A stretch of DNA of 64,000 bases from a gamma proteobacterium HTCC2207 (GCA_000153445.1 CH672397.1:292930-356929), one strand, 5' to 3'. Shown: positions 52,505-62,217, numbered from the stretch's first letter. The notes: generated by a model from the letters alone, not told the origin. Translations and numbers: made by a program.

Positions 52505-53539
52505 TTGGCAAATTCACTGCGAATTGCCGTTGATGCGATGGGCGGGGACCTAGGTCCTCGCACCACTGTGTCTGCGCTACTTGATTTCCTCAATAGCCAT
52601 CGCCAAGTGCATGCTTTGGTATTTGGTGACCAGACTCAGGTGGGCGAACAATTATCTCTCTCTCCCTACAAAGATCCGACACTTCTATCTCGCATAGAGG
52701 TTCGTCACAGCGACTCTCACGTTATTGACTCTGATAAGCCATCAGCCGTTATTCGCCACAAGCGCGATTCCTCTATGGGTCTGGCGCTGCAGGCGCTTGC
52801 TGCAGGCGAGGCACAGGCGTTTATCAGTGCCGGCAATACGGGTGCGATCATGGCGTTGGGTCTGTATTTTGTAAAGGCGCTTCCCGGTATCTCTAGGCCG
52901 GCTATCTGTACCACGGTACCAACCATATCTGGGCGTAGCTATGTGTTGGATTTGGGGGCCAACCCAGTATGCTCAGCAGCGCAGCTATATGAGTTTGCGC
53001 TGCTCGGCGCCCTAACTGCCAGTGAGCTGGAGTCGATTGAGTCGCCCAGTGTACGACTCCTAAATGTGGGTGAAGAATCGAATAAGGGTCGCGACGACAT
53101 ACAGCAAGCCGCCGCGCTCCTCGAGGCCGATACTGAGATTAACTACTGCGGGTATATAGAAGGCAACGGAATTTTTCAGGGTGGTACCGATGTGATTGTC
53201 TGTGATGGATTTGCCGGCAATGTCGCACTTAAAACTAGCGAAGGTCTGGCCACCATGGTTGGGGCGCGATTCCGTGAAGCAGTTGGCCGCGGTTGGTTGG
53301 CGCGTCTGGCACTGCTACTTTTGCGTGGCCCGCTGTTAAAACTCAAGGTACAGCTCGACCCGGCGCTCTATAATGGCGCTTATTTTCTCGGCTTAAATGG
53401 CGTTGTGGTGAAAAGCCATGGCAGTGCGACCCAAACAGCCTTTGTACGGGCGTTGGAAGTTGCCACCGCAGCGGCAGAACATAACTTGCCTGATGTTTTG
53501 TCGCCTATACTTAAGCACAAATTGAACCAACCTGGATAA
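52505..53539 (+). CDS. plsX: phosphate acyltransferase PlsX
   Basis: 344 residues; makes acyl-phosphate from acyl-ACP for glycerophospholipid synthesis. Typical motifs: IAVDAMGGDLGPR, SAGNTGAIMALG, LDLGANPVC, GYIEGNGIFQGGTDVIVCDGFAGN. It starts at a TTG at 52505; no ATG lies before the conserved start. It is the usual neighbour of rpmF and fabD. Confidence 0.95.
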   Translation: MANSLRIAVDAMGGDLGPRTTVSALLDFLNSHRQVHALVFGDQTQVGEQLSLSPYKDPTLLSRIEVRHSDSHVIDSDKPSAVIRHKRDSSMGLALQALAAGEAQAFISAGNTGAIMALGLYFVKALPGISRPAICTTVPTISGRSYVLDLGANPVCSAAQLYEFALLGALTASELESIESPSVRLLNVGEESNKGRDDIQQAAALLEADTEINYCGYIEGNGIFQGGTDVIVCDGFAGNVALKTSEGLATMVGARFREAVGRGWLARLALLLLRGPLLKLKVQLDPALYNGAYFLGLNGVVVKSHGSATQTAFVRALEVATAAAEHNLPDVLSPILKHKLNQPG

Positions 53540-53552
53540 AAGAAGACAGTCT

Positions 53553-54488
53553 ATGAACAATAATTTGGCATTTGTATTTCCCGGTCAGGGATCACAGAAA
53601 ATTGGAATGCTCGCCGGTTTGGCCGCAGCAAATACCTTGGTAGAGCAGACATTTGGTGAGGCATCTGAGGTTCTCGGATATGACTGCTGGGATCTGGTAC
53701 AGAACGGCGAAGATGACGCGATCAATCTGACTGAGCGAACTCAGCCTATTCTGCTCGCTGCCAGTGTTGCCATATGGCGTCTCTGGCAACAGCAGGGCGG
53801 CCCCAACCCAGCCGCAATGGCCGGCCACAGTCTCGGCGAATGGTCTGCATTAGTCTGTGCCGGTGCGGTTGAATTTGCCGATGCGGTAAATATTGTTCGC
53901 GCACGTGGTGCCTTTATGCAGCAGGCTGTGCCTGTGGGCGTTGGCGCGATGGCTGCGATTATGGGCATAGACGATCAGATAGTCATAGACGCTTGCTCAG
54001 AGGCCGCAGAGGGTCAGGTGGTTGCTGCAGTAAACTTTAATGCACCAGGTCAGGTTGTGATTGCTGGTGATGCGGATGCAGTGGCACGAGCCACAGCTAT
54101 CTGCAAGAATGGTGGCGCCAAGCGCGCGGTTGAATTGCCGGTAAGCGCACCTTTCCATACCTCGTTGATGCGTCCAGCGGCAGACAATCTTGCTGAGTTG
54201 GTTGAAGCAACGACGTTTAGTGCTCCGCAGATCAAAATTATTCACAATGTAAATGCTCAGTCAGAAGCGGATCCTCAAACCATCAAGGGCTTGATGCTTG
54301 AGCAAATTTACAAGCCGGTATTCTGGGTTGACTGTGTTAATGGCCTTGCCGCTGGCGGTGCTGAAATGCTTATTGAATGTGGCCCAGGGCGCGTGCTCAA
54401 CGGTCTTTCTAAGCGCATAGATCGCAATTTAAAGTCTCTGTCCACCGATGATGTGGACAGTTTAGAAAACGCTTTAACCTCAGTTTAA
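53553..54488 (+). CDS. fabD: malonyl-CoA-ACP transacylase FabD
   Basis: 311 residues. FPGQGSQKIGM opens the fold, catalytic Ser is in the motif GHSLGEWSAL at about residue 90, and His lies in APFHTSLM. It loads malonyl groups on ACP for fatty-acid elongation. It lies 13 bp after plsX. Confidence 0.95.
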   Translation: MNNNLAFVFPGQGSQKIGMLAGLAAANTLVEQTFGEASEVLGYDCWDLVQNGEDDAINLTERTQPILLAASVAIWRLWQQQGGPNPAAMAGHSLGEWSALVCAGAVEFADAVNIVRARGAFMQQAVPVGVGAMAAIMGIDDQIVIDACSEAAEGQVVAAVNFNAPGQVVIAGDADAVARATAICKNGGAKRAVELPVSAPFHTSLMRPAADNLAELVEATTFSAPQIKIIHNVNAQSEADPQTIKGLMLEQIYKPVFWVDCVNGLAAGGAEMLIECGPGRVLNGLSKRIDRNLKSLSTDDVDSLENALTSV

Positions 54489-54539
54489 TGACTAGTTTAA
54501 TTAATGGTTTAAATACTTCTTTTTAAATAGGAAAAATAC

Positions 54540-55283
54540 ATGAATCTCAATGATAAAGTAGCACTGGTTACTGGCGCCACCCGCGGCATTGGTGCTGCTA
54601 TAGCAGAAGCGCTGGGTAAAGCCGGAGCTACTGTAGTTGGCACAGCCACATCTGAGGCTGGCGCCGCATCAATCAGTCAGCGTTTTGCTGATAATGGCGT
54701 AAACGGCATAGGTATGGTGCTCAATGTCACCGATGCTGAGTCTGTCGCCAACGTGATCAAAGCCATTACTGAGCAGTTTGCGGCACCGACTATTCTGGTC
54801 AATAACGCCGGTATAACCAAAGACAATATCCTAATGCGCATGAAAGATGATGAGTGGATGGACGTCTTGGACACCAATCTGACTTCGGTATTTCGTCTGG
54901 CTAAAGGGTGTGTGCGCCCGATGACCAAAGCGCGCTGGGGTCGTATTATTAACATCAGCTCTGTCGTTGGTGCCATGGGCAATGCTGGGCAGAGTAATTA
55001 TTCAGCATCCAAAGCGGGTGTCGGTGGTTTTACCCGCGCTTTAGCCAAAGAGTTGGGTTCTCGAAACATTACCGTTAATACAGTAGCGCCGGGTTTTATT
55101 GATACTGACATGACCAAGGATCTGGCTGAAACAAGTAAGGAAGCTATGCTGACACAGATACCTCTGGCCCGTTTGGGAGCCCCAGAAGAGATCGCAGCAG
55201 TGGTCTGTTTTCTTGCTGGAGACGCCGCTGGCTACATCACAGGTGAGACAATTCACGTGAACGGCGGCATGTACATGTCGTAA
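54540..55283 (+). CDS. fabG: 3-oxoacyl-ACP reductase FabG
   Basis: 247-residue NADPH-dependent SDR. It has ALVTGATRGIGAAIA, NNAGITKDN, Ser in INISSVVG and the YSASKAG Tyr-Lys pair. The C-terminal YITGETIHVNGGMYMS matches FabG. Sits between fabD and acpP as usual. Confidence 0.95.
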   Translation: MNLNDKVALVTGATRGIGAAIAEALGKAGATVVGTATSEAGAASISQRFADNGVNGIGMVLNVTDAESVANVIKAITEQFAAPTILVNNAGITKDNILMRMKDDEWMDVLDTNLTSVFRLAKGCVRPMTKARWGRIINISSVVGAMGNAGQSNYSASKAGVGGFTRALAKELGSRNITVNTVAPGFIDTDMTKDLAETSKEAMLTQIPLARLGAPEEIAAVVCFLAGDAAGYITGETIHVNGGMYMS

Positions 55284-55447
55284 CCCTCTGATATTAATGG
55301 GGATTGTTGTTTTTTAAAATAGAGTTTAGCATTTGGTTGTTTGTAGGGTAGAATGCGCGCCTCGAAAACACAGATTATCGCTAACTGAGCTTTGACTGCT
55401 CGGTAGCAAAATTTATTTGCAATTCAGTTAACAGGAGTAGGTATACG

Positions 55448-55681
55448 ATGAGTAACATCGAAGAACGCGTCATCAAAATGGTAGCAGAGCAACTTGGTGT
55501 TAAAGAAGAAGACGTAAAAAGCACGTCCTCTTTCGTTGAAGACTTGGGTGCAGACTCCCTTGATACAGTAGAGCTGATTATGGCTTTAGAAGAGGAATTC
55601 GATGCTGAGATTCCTGATGAAGAAGCAGAGAAAATTGCTACTGTTCAAGATGCTGTCACTTACATTACAGCGCACGGCTAA
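55448..55681 (+). CDS. acpP: acyl carrier protein
   Basis: 77-residue acidic protein. The phosphopantetheine site is [20 protein letters not shown] with Ser 37 or so. It is preceded by a ribosome site (AGGAG) and followed by a strong terminator. In many relatives fabF comes next; here it does not. Confidence 0.96.
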   Translation: MSNIEERVIKMVAEQLGVKEEDVKSTSSFVEDLGADSLDTVELIMALEEEFDAEIPDEEAEKIATVQDAVTYITAHG

Positions 55682-55702
55682 TATTTGTTCCTTTTTAAAA
55701 AG

Positions 55703-55727
55703 ACCGCTCCATTGGGGCGGTTTTTTT
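55703..55727 (+). terminator. Rho-independent terminator after acpP
   Basis: ACCGCTCC-ATT-GGGGCGGT hairpin followed by seven T. Confidence 0.88.
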
Positions 55728-55787
55728 ATGGGCGAAATTTAGGTTTAATAGTGCTCTACTCATTCAAACCAAGAATTGATTATCACT

Positions 55788-56639
55788 ATGTCTAACTCCG
55801 TGATCAATAGTACTCCGGCTGACAGCTTACCGCTGACAGATCGGGGAGGCTCTTACGGTCATGGTCTGTTTGAAACCATGTTACTGCACGATGGTGCTCT
55901 GCCGCTGCTGCAACAGCATTTTAAGCGCTTGCTTAGGGATGCTCCCGTTCTGGGTGTCAATATTACAGCTGATCAGCTATCGAGCAATCTAGACAGTCTA
56001 TTGCGTGGCTTAACGCCAGAGCAGCGCCAGTCAGGCATTGTTAAGGTAATTGTTACTGCAGGTAGCGGAGGGCGCGGTTACGCCCTGCCAGTTTTGTCTG
56101 AGGTTAGTCCACGGATTATCGCTCAGTATTTTCCTCTACCAGATGATCTGCAAATCCAGAGACAGCAGGGTATAAGCCTTACTGAATGTGACTATCGCTT
56201 GCCGCTCAATTCGCGGCTCGCCGGGATTAAACATTTAAATCGTCTGGATCAGGTTATGGCTCGATCGGAATGGGCTGAGGAATACGATGATGGCATTATG
56301 TTTTCCGCTGATGACAGCCTTATCGAAACCACTAGAGCCAATCTCTTTATCAAACTGAGCAGTGGCTGGGTGACGCCTATCTTGGACCAGGCAGGCGTCC
56401 GCGGAGTGATGCGGGAGTTATTAATCCATGGGCTTTTTGCCAGAGCGGGTTTAAAACTACAGCAAGCTAGGGTTAGCCGAGAGCAGCTGTACAGCGCCAG
56501 CGAACTCTTTACCTGCAGCTCAGTGCGCGGAATCGTACCAGTGACATCAATGATGAATGTCGGTGCGCTGTCTGTGGGCAAAGACACCAGATTACTGCAG
56601 AGTACATTGCTGAATAATGTCCAAGGCTTTCCATGCTAA
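55788..56639 (+). CDS. pabC: aminodeoxychorismate lyase PabC
   Basis: 283-residue fold-type IV PLP enzyme that releases pyruvate to give 4-aminobenzoate for folate. DRGGSYGHGLFETM opens the domain, the PLP lysine is in LAGIKHLNRLDQVMA, and ETTRANLFIK follows. The ATG at 55788 is chosen over a TTG 4 codons upstream. It overlaps mltG by 7 bp. Confidence 0.92.
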   Translation: MSNSVINSTPADSLPLTDRGGSYGHGLFETMLLHDGALPLLQQHFKRLLRDAPVLGVNITADQLSSNLDSLLRGLTPEQRQSGIVKVIVTAGSGGRGYALPVLSEVSPRIIAQYFPLPDDLQIQRQQGISLTECDYRLPLNSRLAGIKHLNRLDQVMARSEWAEEYDDGIMFSADDSLIETTRANLFIKLSSGWVTPILDQAGVRGVMRELLIHGLFARAGLKLQQARVSREQLYSASELFTCSSVRGIVPVTSMMNVGALSVGKDTRLLQSTLLNNVQGFPC

Positions 56640-57676
56640 AGCGGCTACTCGGCAGTCTAGCGCTGCTCACAGTGATTCTGGCCTGTGCTTTGGGTGTTGC
56701 GCTGGTTGGCTATTACGAGCTTCATAAGCCGATTAATTTGCCCCAGGCGAAGACGTCTTTGGTCTGGCAAGTGAATAAAGGTAGCAGCCTGACTCAGGTA
56801 AATCGTCAGCTGCATCAACGGGAGATTCTGTCCCACCCAAAACTGCTTAGTCTCTATGGGCGGATATCCGGGAAAACGGCAATACAGGCTGGTCACTATC
56901 AGATTGAACCGGGTGAAACTGCGCTGCAGCTATTAGAAAAATTTAATCGGGGCTCAGTGATCAGCTACCAGATTACGTTTCCTGAAGGATGGAATTACCA
57001 GCAGTGGATCGCACAGCTAGCCACTGTTGAGCAATTTGCCGAGATTAGTCAGCTCAGCCAGATTCAGATAATGAGCGCGGCAAATATTAACAAGGTTCAC
57101 CCAGAGGGTTGGCTATTTCCCGATACCTACAGCTACACCCACGAGGATACTGGCGTCGATATAATCGCCAGAGCTCATCGGAAAATGCTACAAGTACTGG
57201 ATCAAGCTTGGCAGGGAAGGGCACAGGGCTTACCTTACGCCAATGCTTACGACGCATTGATTATGGCCTCTATTGTGGAAAAAGAGACGGGGCAGGTTTC
57301 AGAGCGACCTACCATCGCTGGTGTTTTTGTCCGTCGTCTCAAAAAATCTATGCGTTTGCAAACCGATCCAACTGTGATTTATGGGTTGGGTGACAGCTAC
57401 AGAGGAAATATCACTCGCAGGCATCTAAGGACGCTAACGCCCTACAATACCTATCGTATTAATGGTTTGCCGCCGACTCCTATTGCCATGCCCAGCGCTG
57501 CGGCCATCGAGGCTGCGCTGCATCCCAAGGCGGGCACAAGTCTGTATTTTGTCGCCCGCGGGGACGGTGCACATTACTTTTCCGACACCCTTGAAGAGCA
57601 TCAAAAGGCAGTGCGTCAATATCAGATAAACCAGCGCGCAGTGGATTATCAGTCTGCGCCAAAACCTGAAAACTAA
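56633..57676 (+). CDS. mltG: endolytic murein transglycosylase MltG
   Basis: 347 residues: a short N-terminal membrane helix (LLGSLALLTVILACALGVALVG), a LysM-like segment, then the YceG domain. FPEGW, HPEGWLFPDTY, MASIVEKETG (catalytic Glu) and LQTDPTVIYGLGD are all present. It cleaves nascent glycan strands to end their growth. It overlaps pabC (ATG within its stop), a frequent pabC-mltG arrangement. Confidence 0.95.
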   Translation: MLKRLLGSLALLTVILACALGVALVGYYELHKPINLPQAKTSLVWQVNKGSSLTQVNRQLHQREILSHPKLLSLYGRISGKTAIQAGHYQIEPGETALQLLEKFNRGSVISYQITFPEGWNYQQWIAQLATVEQFAEISQLSQIQIMSAANINKVHPEGWLFPDTYSYTHEDTGVDIIARAHRKMLQVLDQAWQGRAQGLPYANAYDALIMASIVEKETGQVSERPTIAGVFVRRLKKSMRLQTDPTVIYGLGDSYRGNITRRHLRTLTPYNTYRINGLPPTPIAMPSAAAIEAALHPKAGTSLYFVARGDGAHYFSDTLEEHQKAVRQYQINQRAVDYQSAPKPEN

Positions 57677-57770
57677 ATCTGAAAACCAAAAGCTAAAAAC
57701 AGGGCAGACAGTAGGCTCTCAAATCGTCACAATAGAGCGATCAAAAACTAGGTGCAGGGTTAGAAATCAA

Positions 57771-58397
57771 ATGCGTGGAAAATTTATTACCATTGAAGGC
57801 ACCGAAGGCGTCGGCAAGACCACTAATATTAAATTTATCCAGGACTGGATGGACAGCAAAAAACTCACCTATGGCTGCACCAGAGAACCTGGCGGCACGC
57901 CACTGGCTGAACAGGTTCGTGAGCTATTGTTGGCACCTCGGGAAGAGTCAGTGTGCAATACCGCCGAACTGCTGATGGTCTTTGCCGCCCGCGCACAACA
58001 TCTCAACCAAGTAATCGAACCTATGCTAGGTGAGGGTGCCTGGGTTCTCTGCGACCGTTTTACCGATGCCACTTACGCCTATCAGGGCGCCGGTCGGCAT
58101 ATGCGCGACGATCTGATTAGAGATCTTGAACTGATGGTTCAGGGCAGCCTACAGCCGGACCTAACCTTGATTCTCGATATTCCGGTGCAGATTGGCTTAG
58201 CGCGGGCCAGTGAACGCAGTACTCCGGACCGGTTTGAGCAAGAGCAAGTGGCGTTCTTTGAGCGCGTGCGCAATCGTTATCTACAGATCGCACAGGACAA
58301 TCCGCAGCGCTGTGTGGTAATTGACGCATCTCTGACCTTAGAGGGGGTTCAAGCCCAGATTACTCAGACGTTAGAGACTTTTTGGGAGACTGTTTAG
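57771..58397 (+). CDS. tmk: thymidylate kinase
   Basis: 208 residues. P-loop EGTEGVGKTT at residues 7-16, DRFTDATYAYQGAGR in the middle and a C-terminal LID with RASERST. It phosphorylates dTMP to dTDP. The stop shares a base with the GTG start of holB. Confidence 0.95.
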   Translation: MRGKFITIEGTEGVGKTTNIKFIQDWMDSKKLTYGCTREPGGTPLAEQVRELLLAPREESVCNTAELLMVFAARAQHLNQVIEPMLGEGAWVLCDRFTDATYAYQGAGRHMRDDLIRDLELMVQGSLQPDLTLILDIPVQIGLARASERSTPDRFEQEQVAFFERVRNRYLQIAQDNPQRCVVIDASLTLEGVQAQITQTLETFWETV

Positions 58398-59332
58398 TGT
58401 CAGCTCTGCCACTGCCCTGGCACGAGGATGCATGGGCTTCTTTAAATAGCAGTATCGATAGTGGTCGTCTGCCCCATGCGGTATTGATCAGTGGCGATCA
58501 GGGGATTGGCAAGTTGCGATTGGCGACGGCTCTGGCCCAACGTCTGATCTGTTCCGCAGAGATGGTCAAATATGCCTGTGGCACCTGCAAGACCTGCAAT
58601 CTTTTCAGCGCGGGTAGTCATCCGGATATCACCTATCTTGAGCCTGAAGAGAAAGGCAAGGCGATTAAGATTGATCCGGTGCGCAAGCTCTGTGAGTCCC
58701 TGAGTAAAACTGCCCAACAGGGTGGTTGGAAAGTGGCGATTATTGCACCTGCTGAAGCGATGAATATTAATGCGGCCAATGCACTGTTAAAAAATCTCGA
58801 AGAGCCTCAGAGCAAAACATTATTGATTTTGGTCTCCCATAGGCCCAGCAGGTTGTCTGCGACCATTCGCAGCCGCTGCCAGAAACTGAGTATGCCAACC
58901 CCAGAGGCTGATATTGCTCTGCAGTGGCTTACCGATGTCACCAACGACCGCATTGCTGCAGAGCAGGTTTTGCCCCTAGCGGGTGGGAGACCACTGTTGG
59001 CTCTGGATTATCTGCAAAGTGACAATTTGGAACAACGGCGGCAGTTTGAGACGTTGGTAGCTGAGGTTGCTGACGGTTCCCTGTCACCTTTGGTCGCTGC
59101 ACAGCAGTGTCAAAAGCTCGATGGCGAACAGTCTATAGATTGGTTTAGTCGGTATATTCATCGGTTGGCCACAACCGAACTGGCGGATAAACCCAATACT
59201 GCGCTATTTGGTTTTTCCGATAAGTTGCTGTTGGCGCGCAATTGGATACTCAGCGGTAACAATCCCAACCCGCAGATGCTTTGGGAAGAGCTGTTTATGG
59301 ACTGGGTGATGGTATTCAAGGCGCGCAGATAG
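58397..59332 (+). CDS. holB: DNA polymerase III subunit delta'
   Basis: 311 residues of the clamp-loader AAA+ family. The weak P-loop GDQGIGKLRLA is expected for delta', the zinc cluster shows CGTCKTCNLF, and NALLKNLEEPQ with a sensor SHRPSRLSATIRSRCQ follows. The GTG at 58397 overlaps tmk's stop; an in-frame TTG 5 codons upstream is less likely. Confidence 0.93.
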   Translation: MSALPLPWHEDAWASLNSSIDSGRLPHAVLISGDQGIGKLRLATALAQRLICSAEMVKYACGTCKTCNLFSAGSHPDITYLEPEEKGKAIKIDPVRKLCESLSKTAQQGGWKVAIIAPAEAMNINAANALLKNLEEPQSKTLLILVSHRPSRLSATIRSRCQKLSMPTPEADIALQWLTDVTNDRIAAEQVLPLAGGRPLLALDYLQSDNLEQRRQFETLVAEVADGSLSPLVAAQQCQKLDGEQSIDWFSRYIHRLATTELADKPNTALFGFSDKLLLARNWILSGNNPNPQMLWEELFMDWVMVFKARR

Positions 59333-59355
59333 GCTAACCTAGAGTGGCAGTTATT

Positions 59356-59578
59356 CTGATAGAGCCCTTTAATATGTAATCCCGATAGAACTCCCTAATA
59401 TGGCATCCCGATAGAACCTCTTAATATGTCATCCCGATAGACCCCCCTAATATGTCATCCCGACAGAGCGGGCGACGAGGGATCTCTCTGCTCAATTCTG
59501 AGATCTCTCACATGCGTTCGAGATGACAATTGGTAGGGTTCGAGATGACAATTGGTAGGGTTCGAGATGACAAGAGTC
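59356..59578. repeat. compound intergenic repeat: 26-bp tandems, palindromic element, 22-bp tandems
   Basis: Four 26-bp units (59356-59459, consensus CCGATAGANCNCCNTAATATG then GCATC or TCATC) run into a 76-bp element (59453-59528) whose ends TGTCATCCCGA and TCGAGATGACA are inverted copies. Its right end is in turn tandemly repeated as 22-bp units (starts 59516, 59538, 59560). No genes are in it. It resembles a dispersed palindromic element whose ends have been amplified. Confidence 0.8.
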
Positions 59579-59725
59579 GGCGCTCGGGCTTATGTGCTAA
59601 GGCTTTCGGTATGCCTTACAAGCCCAGTTTCAGCAACAGTACAAACCCACTCAAAGCCACATTATCAGTGCACCCAAGTTTTTCGTGCTAAGCTCAAAAC
59701 AGCACAGGGACCGGAGGTGATAAGG

Positions 59726-60070
59726 ATGTTTAAAGGTGGCAAGGGCGGTATTTTATCCGTCGAGATTCCAAATGAAGATGCACTGTATGAGCACTACATG
59801 GCCTTTGTTCAAGGCGGTGGTGTGTTTGTGCCAACGAAAAAAAGTTATGAATTGGGCGATGATATTTTCTTTCTGTTAAGTATCTATCTGCGTCCCGAAC
59901 CCATTCCCATGACCGGCAAAGTGGTCTGGGTAACCCACAAAGGTTCTGCGAGTTTTAAGCAAGAGGGTGTAGGGGTTCAATTGAGCGCCGACCAAGAAGA
60001 ATTGAAGGTTGATATTGAACAGGCTCTGACCGGTACGGTACACTCCCACAAGCCTAAACTAACCCTGTAG
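59726..60070 (+). CDS. PilZ-domain protein
   Basis: 114 residues from the ATG at 59726, with GGAGGTG about 7 bases upstream. The body (GGVFVPTKKSYELGDDIFFLLSI, PITGK-like PMTGKVVWVTHKG, GVGVQLS) fits the PilZ family, and the arrangement holB-pilZ-tatD is that of Pseudomonas. The canonical c-di-GMP-binding RXXXR at the start is not seen, as in the type IV pilus protein PilZ itself. It probably acts in pilus assembly; inferred from order. Confidence 0.85.
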   Translation: MFKGGKGGILSVEIPNEDALYEHYMAFVQGGGVFVPTKKSYELGDDIFFLLSIYLRPEPIPMTGKVVWVTHKGSASFKQEGVGVQLSADQEELKVDIEQALTGTVHSHKPKLTL

Positions 60071-60100
60071 TAATCAATCCTAAAAAAGACCTTTTACGCT

Positions 60101-60877
60101 ATGCTGGTAGACTCTCACTGTCATCTGGATCACTTGGATTTAAGCGATCGAGAGGGCGGCCTCAACGGCGTAATTGACGCGGCCCAGGCTCGCGGCATCA
60201 CCCACTTTCTCAGTGTCGCCGTGGATATGACTACCTCGCGATCGCTGATTGATCTCACTGCACAATTTGACAACGTCTACTCGTCTGTGGGCGTTCATCC
60301 CTTGCAGAAAACGCCACAGCCGGTGCCCAGTATCGAAGAGTTAGTCAGTTTGGCACAACAACCCCGCGTGGTTGCCATCGGAGAGACTGGGTTAGATAAC
60401 TTTTATAGCAGCGAGACTATCGACTGGCAGCGCCAGAGTTTCGTCAATCATTTGCAGGCCTGTCAGGAAATTGCCAAACCGGTGATTATTCACACCCGCG
60501 ATGCCCGCGATGAAACCATCGAGCTGATGCGCGAGTACACACCGTCTGCCGGTGGTGTAATGCACTGTTTTACCGAGACTTGGGAAATGGCTCAGCAAGC
60601 GTTGGAGCTGGGTTTTTATATTTCCTTTTCAGGCATTGTGACTTTTGCCAATGCCAAAGACTTGCGTGATGTAGCCGTAAAGGTTCCATTGGATCGCATC
60701 TTGGTTGAAACCGACTCACCTTGGCTGGCACCTGTACCTCACCGCGGCGCACAGAATGAGCCTCAGTATGTCCGCGAAGTGGCCCAGTTCATGGCCGATC
60801 TGCGCGGTATTAGCCTTGAGGAATTGGCCTGTGCCACAACAGATAACTTTAACCGTCTTTTTCAAATACCTGCTTAG
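60101..60877 (+). CDS. TatD-family metal-dependent hydrolase
   Basis: 258 residues, starting with the metal motif VDSHCHLDHLDL. It also has VGVHPLQ, AIGETGLD, VIIHTRDARDET, MHCFTETW and ETDSPWLAPVPHRGAQNEP, the TatD/YcfH signature. Family members are 3'-5' DNases or deoxyribonucleases. It lies 30 bp after the PilZ gene. Confidence 0.92.
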   Translation: MLVDSHCHLDHLDLSDREGGLNGVIDAAQARGITHFLSVAVDMTTSRSLIDLTAQFDNVYSSVGVHPLQKTPQPVPSIEELVSLAQQPRVVAIGETGLDNFYSSETIDWQRQSFVNHLQACQEIAKPVIIHTRDARDETIELMREYTPSAGGVMHCFTETWEMAQQALELGFYISFSGIVTFANAKDLRDVAVKVPLDRILVETDSPWLAPVPHRGAQNEPQYVREVAQFMADLRGISLEELACATTDNFNRLFQIPA

Positions 60878-60888
60878 AGATAGCCATT

Positions 60889-61551
60889 ATGACCGAAGCG
60901 ACCAATACAGCCCCAGAACAGTCCAATTTTATCATCCGCACCTTTCCCGTTGGTCCTTTGCAGTGCAACTGTTCAGTGATCGGCGATCGACTGAGTGGCA
61001 GGGCATTGGTGGTCGATCCCGGCGGCGATGCCGATAAGATCTTGGCCCTGCTAAAAGCGTTAAATCTCAAGGTGGTCGCGATTATTCACACCCATGCTCA
61101 CCTAGACCATATTTTAGCCGCAGGTGAAATCAAAAACGCCACTGGCGCGCCGATCTATCTGCATAAAGGCGATCAGTTTCTCTGGGATATGGTCGAGGAT
61201 CAGTGCGCTATGTTTGGTGTGCCCACTGTGTCTCTGCCGGAACCGGATCACTATATCAACGACGATCAGGCTTTTGATTGCTGCGGTGCCGTTGCCATAC
61301 ATACGCCCGGCCACACACCGGGCTCTGTGAGTTTCTGGTTTGACGAGTACAAAACGCTGATTGCGGGTGACACCCTATTTCAGGGCAGCATAGGCCGCAC
61401 CGATTTGCCTGGGGGAAATTTTGATGAGATCAAACAATCGATCAGCCAGCGACTCTACACATTGCACGATGATGCGGTTGTAATTACCGGTCACGGGGCC
61501 AGTACAACCATAGGTACAGAGAAGCAGAGCAACAGTTTTGTTCGCGCTTAA
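60889..61551 (+). CDS. MBL-fold hydrolase (YcbL/glyoxalase II-like)
   Basis: 220-residue metallo-beta-lactamase-fold enzyme. The zinc motif THAHLDH is followed by HTPGHTPGSVSFW and AGDTLFQGSIGRTDLPGG. The length without the glyoxalase C-terminal domain and the GSIGRTDL block fit the YcbL type, which hydrolyses thioesters. It lies 11 bp after tatD. Confidence 0.88.
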   Translation: MTEATNTAPEQSNFIIRTFPVGPLQCNCSVIGDRLSGRALVVDPGGDADKILALLKALNLKVVAIIHTHAHLDHILAAGEIKNATGAPIYLHKGDQFLWDMVEDQCAMFGVPTVSLPEPDHYINDDQAFDCCGAVAIHTPGHTPGSVSFWFDEYKTLIAGDTLFQGSIGRTDLPGGNFDEIKQSISQRLYTLHDDAVVITGHGASTTIGTEKQSNSFVRA

Positions 61552-61593
61552 AAAATGTAATCCACAGCAGCAACTTAGAACTAGGAACTACAG

Positions 61594-62217
61594 ATGAAAC
61601 AGCAACAGCTTTTAACCATGCTTGAACTGCAGAACGATATGAATACTAAGGTGCATGCCCAGTGGCAGACACAAAACTTTGAATGGTATCGAGCAATATG
61701 GGTGGAGTGTGCAGAATTACTCGATCATTGGGGCTGGAAATGGTGGAAAAAGCAGAATCCGGATATTGGCCAGATCGCTCTCGAGTTAGTGGATATTTGG
61801 CACTTTGGTCTCAGTATTATGCTGTTAAAAGGCGATTCACCAGAATCTATCGCCGAGCAGGTCACCGAAGCATTTGCAACGCCACAGGAAACCGGCGACT
61901 TCCGTATTGATCTCGAAGACTTTACTGAATACACCCTAGCCAGCAAAGGCTTTGACGCCGTGCGCTTTGCCAAGTTGATGCAGGGTATTGATATGGATTT
62001 TGAACAGCTCTATGTGGGTTATGTGGGCAAGAATGTACTCAATTTCTTCCGTCAGGATCATGGCTACCAGGATGGCAGCTATCAAAAGCAGTGGGGCGGA
62101 AAGGAAGATAATGAGCACTTGGTGGATATAGTGGCGCAGCTGGATACCTCAGCAAGCGATTTTAAAGACCAGCTCTATGCCCGGATGCTGGCCACCTATA
62201 AAGCGCTCTGCGCCTAA
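61594..62217 (+). CDS. dimeric all-alpha dUTP diphosphatase
   Basis: 207 residues with the dimeric dUTPase/MazG-like metal motifs WVECAELLDHWGWKWWKK and LELVDIWHFGLSIM. The all-helical form is used by some bacteria in place of the trimeric Dut; it prevents uracil incorporation into DNA. Alternative: a related dCTPase/dUTPase. The operon relation with the MBL gene is likely (42 bp gap). Confidence 0.85.
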   Translation: MKQQQLLTMLELQNDMNTKVHAQWQTQNFEWYRAIWVECAELLDHWGWKWWKKQNPDIGQIALELVDIWHFGLSIMLLKGDSPESIAEQVTEAFATPQETGDFRIDLEDFTEYTLASKGFDAVRFAKLMQGIDMDFEQLYVGYVGKNVLNFFRQDHGYQDGSYQKQWGGKEDNEHLVDIVAQLDTSASDFKDQLYARMLATYKALCA

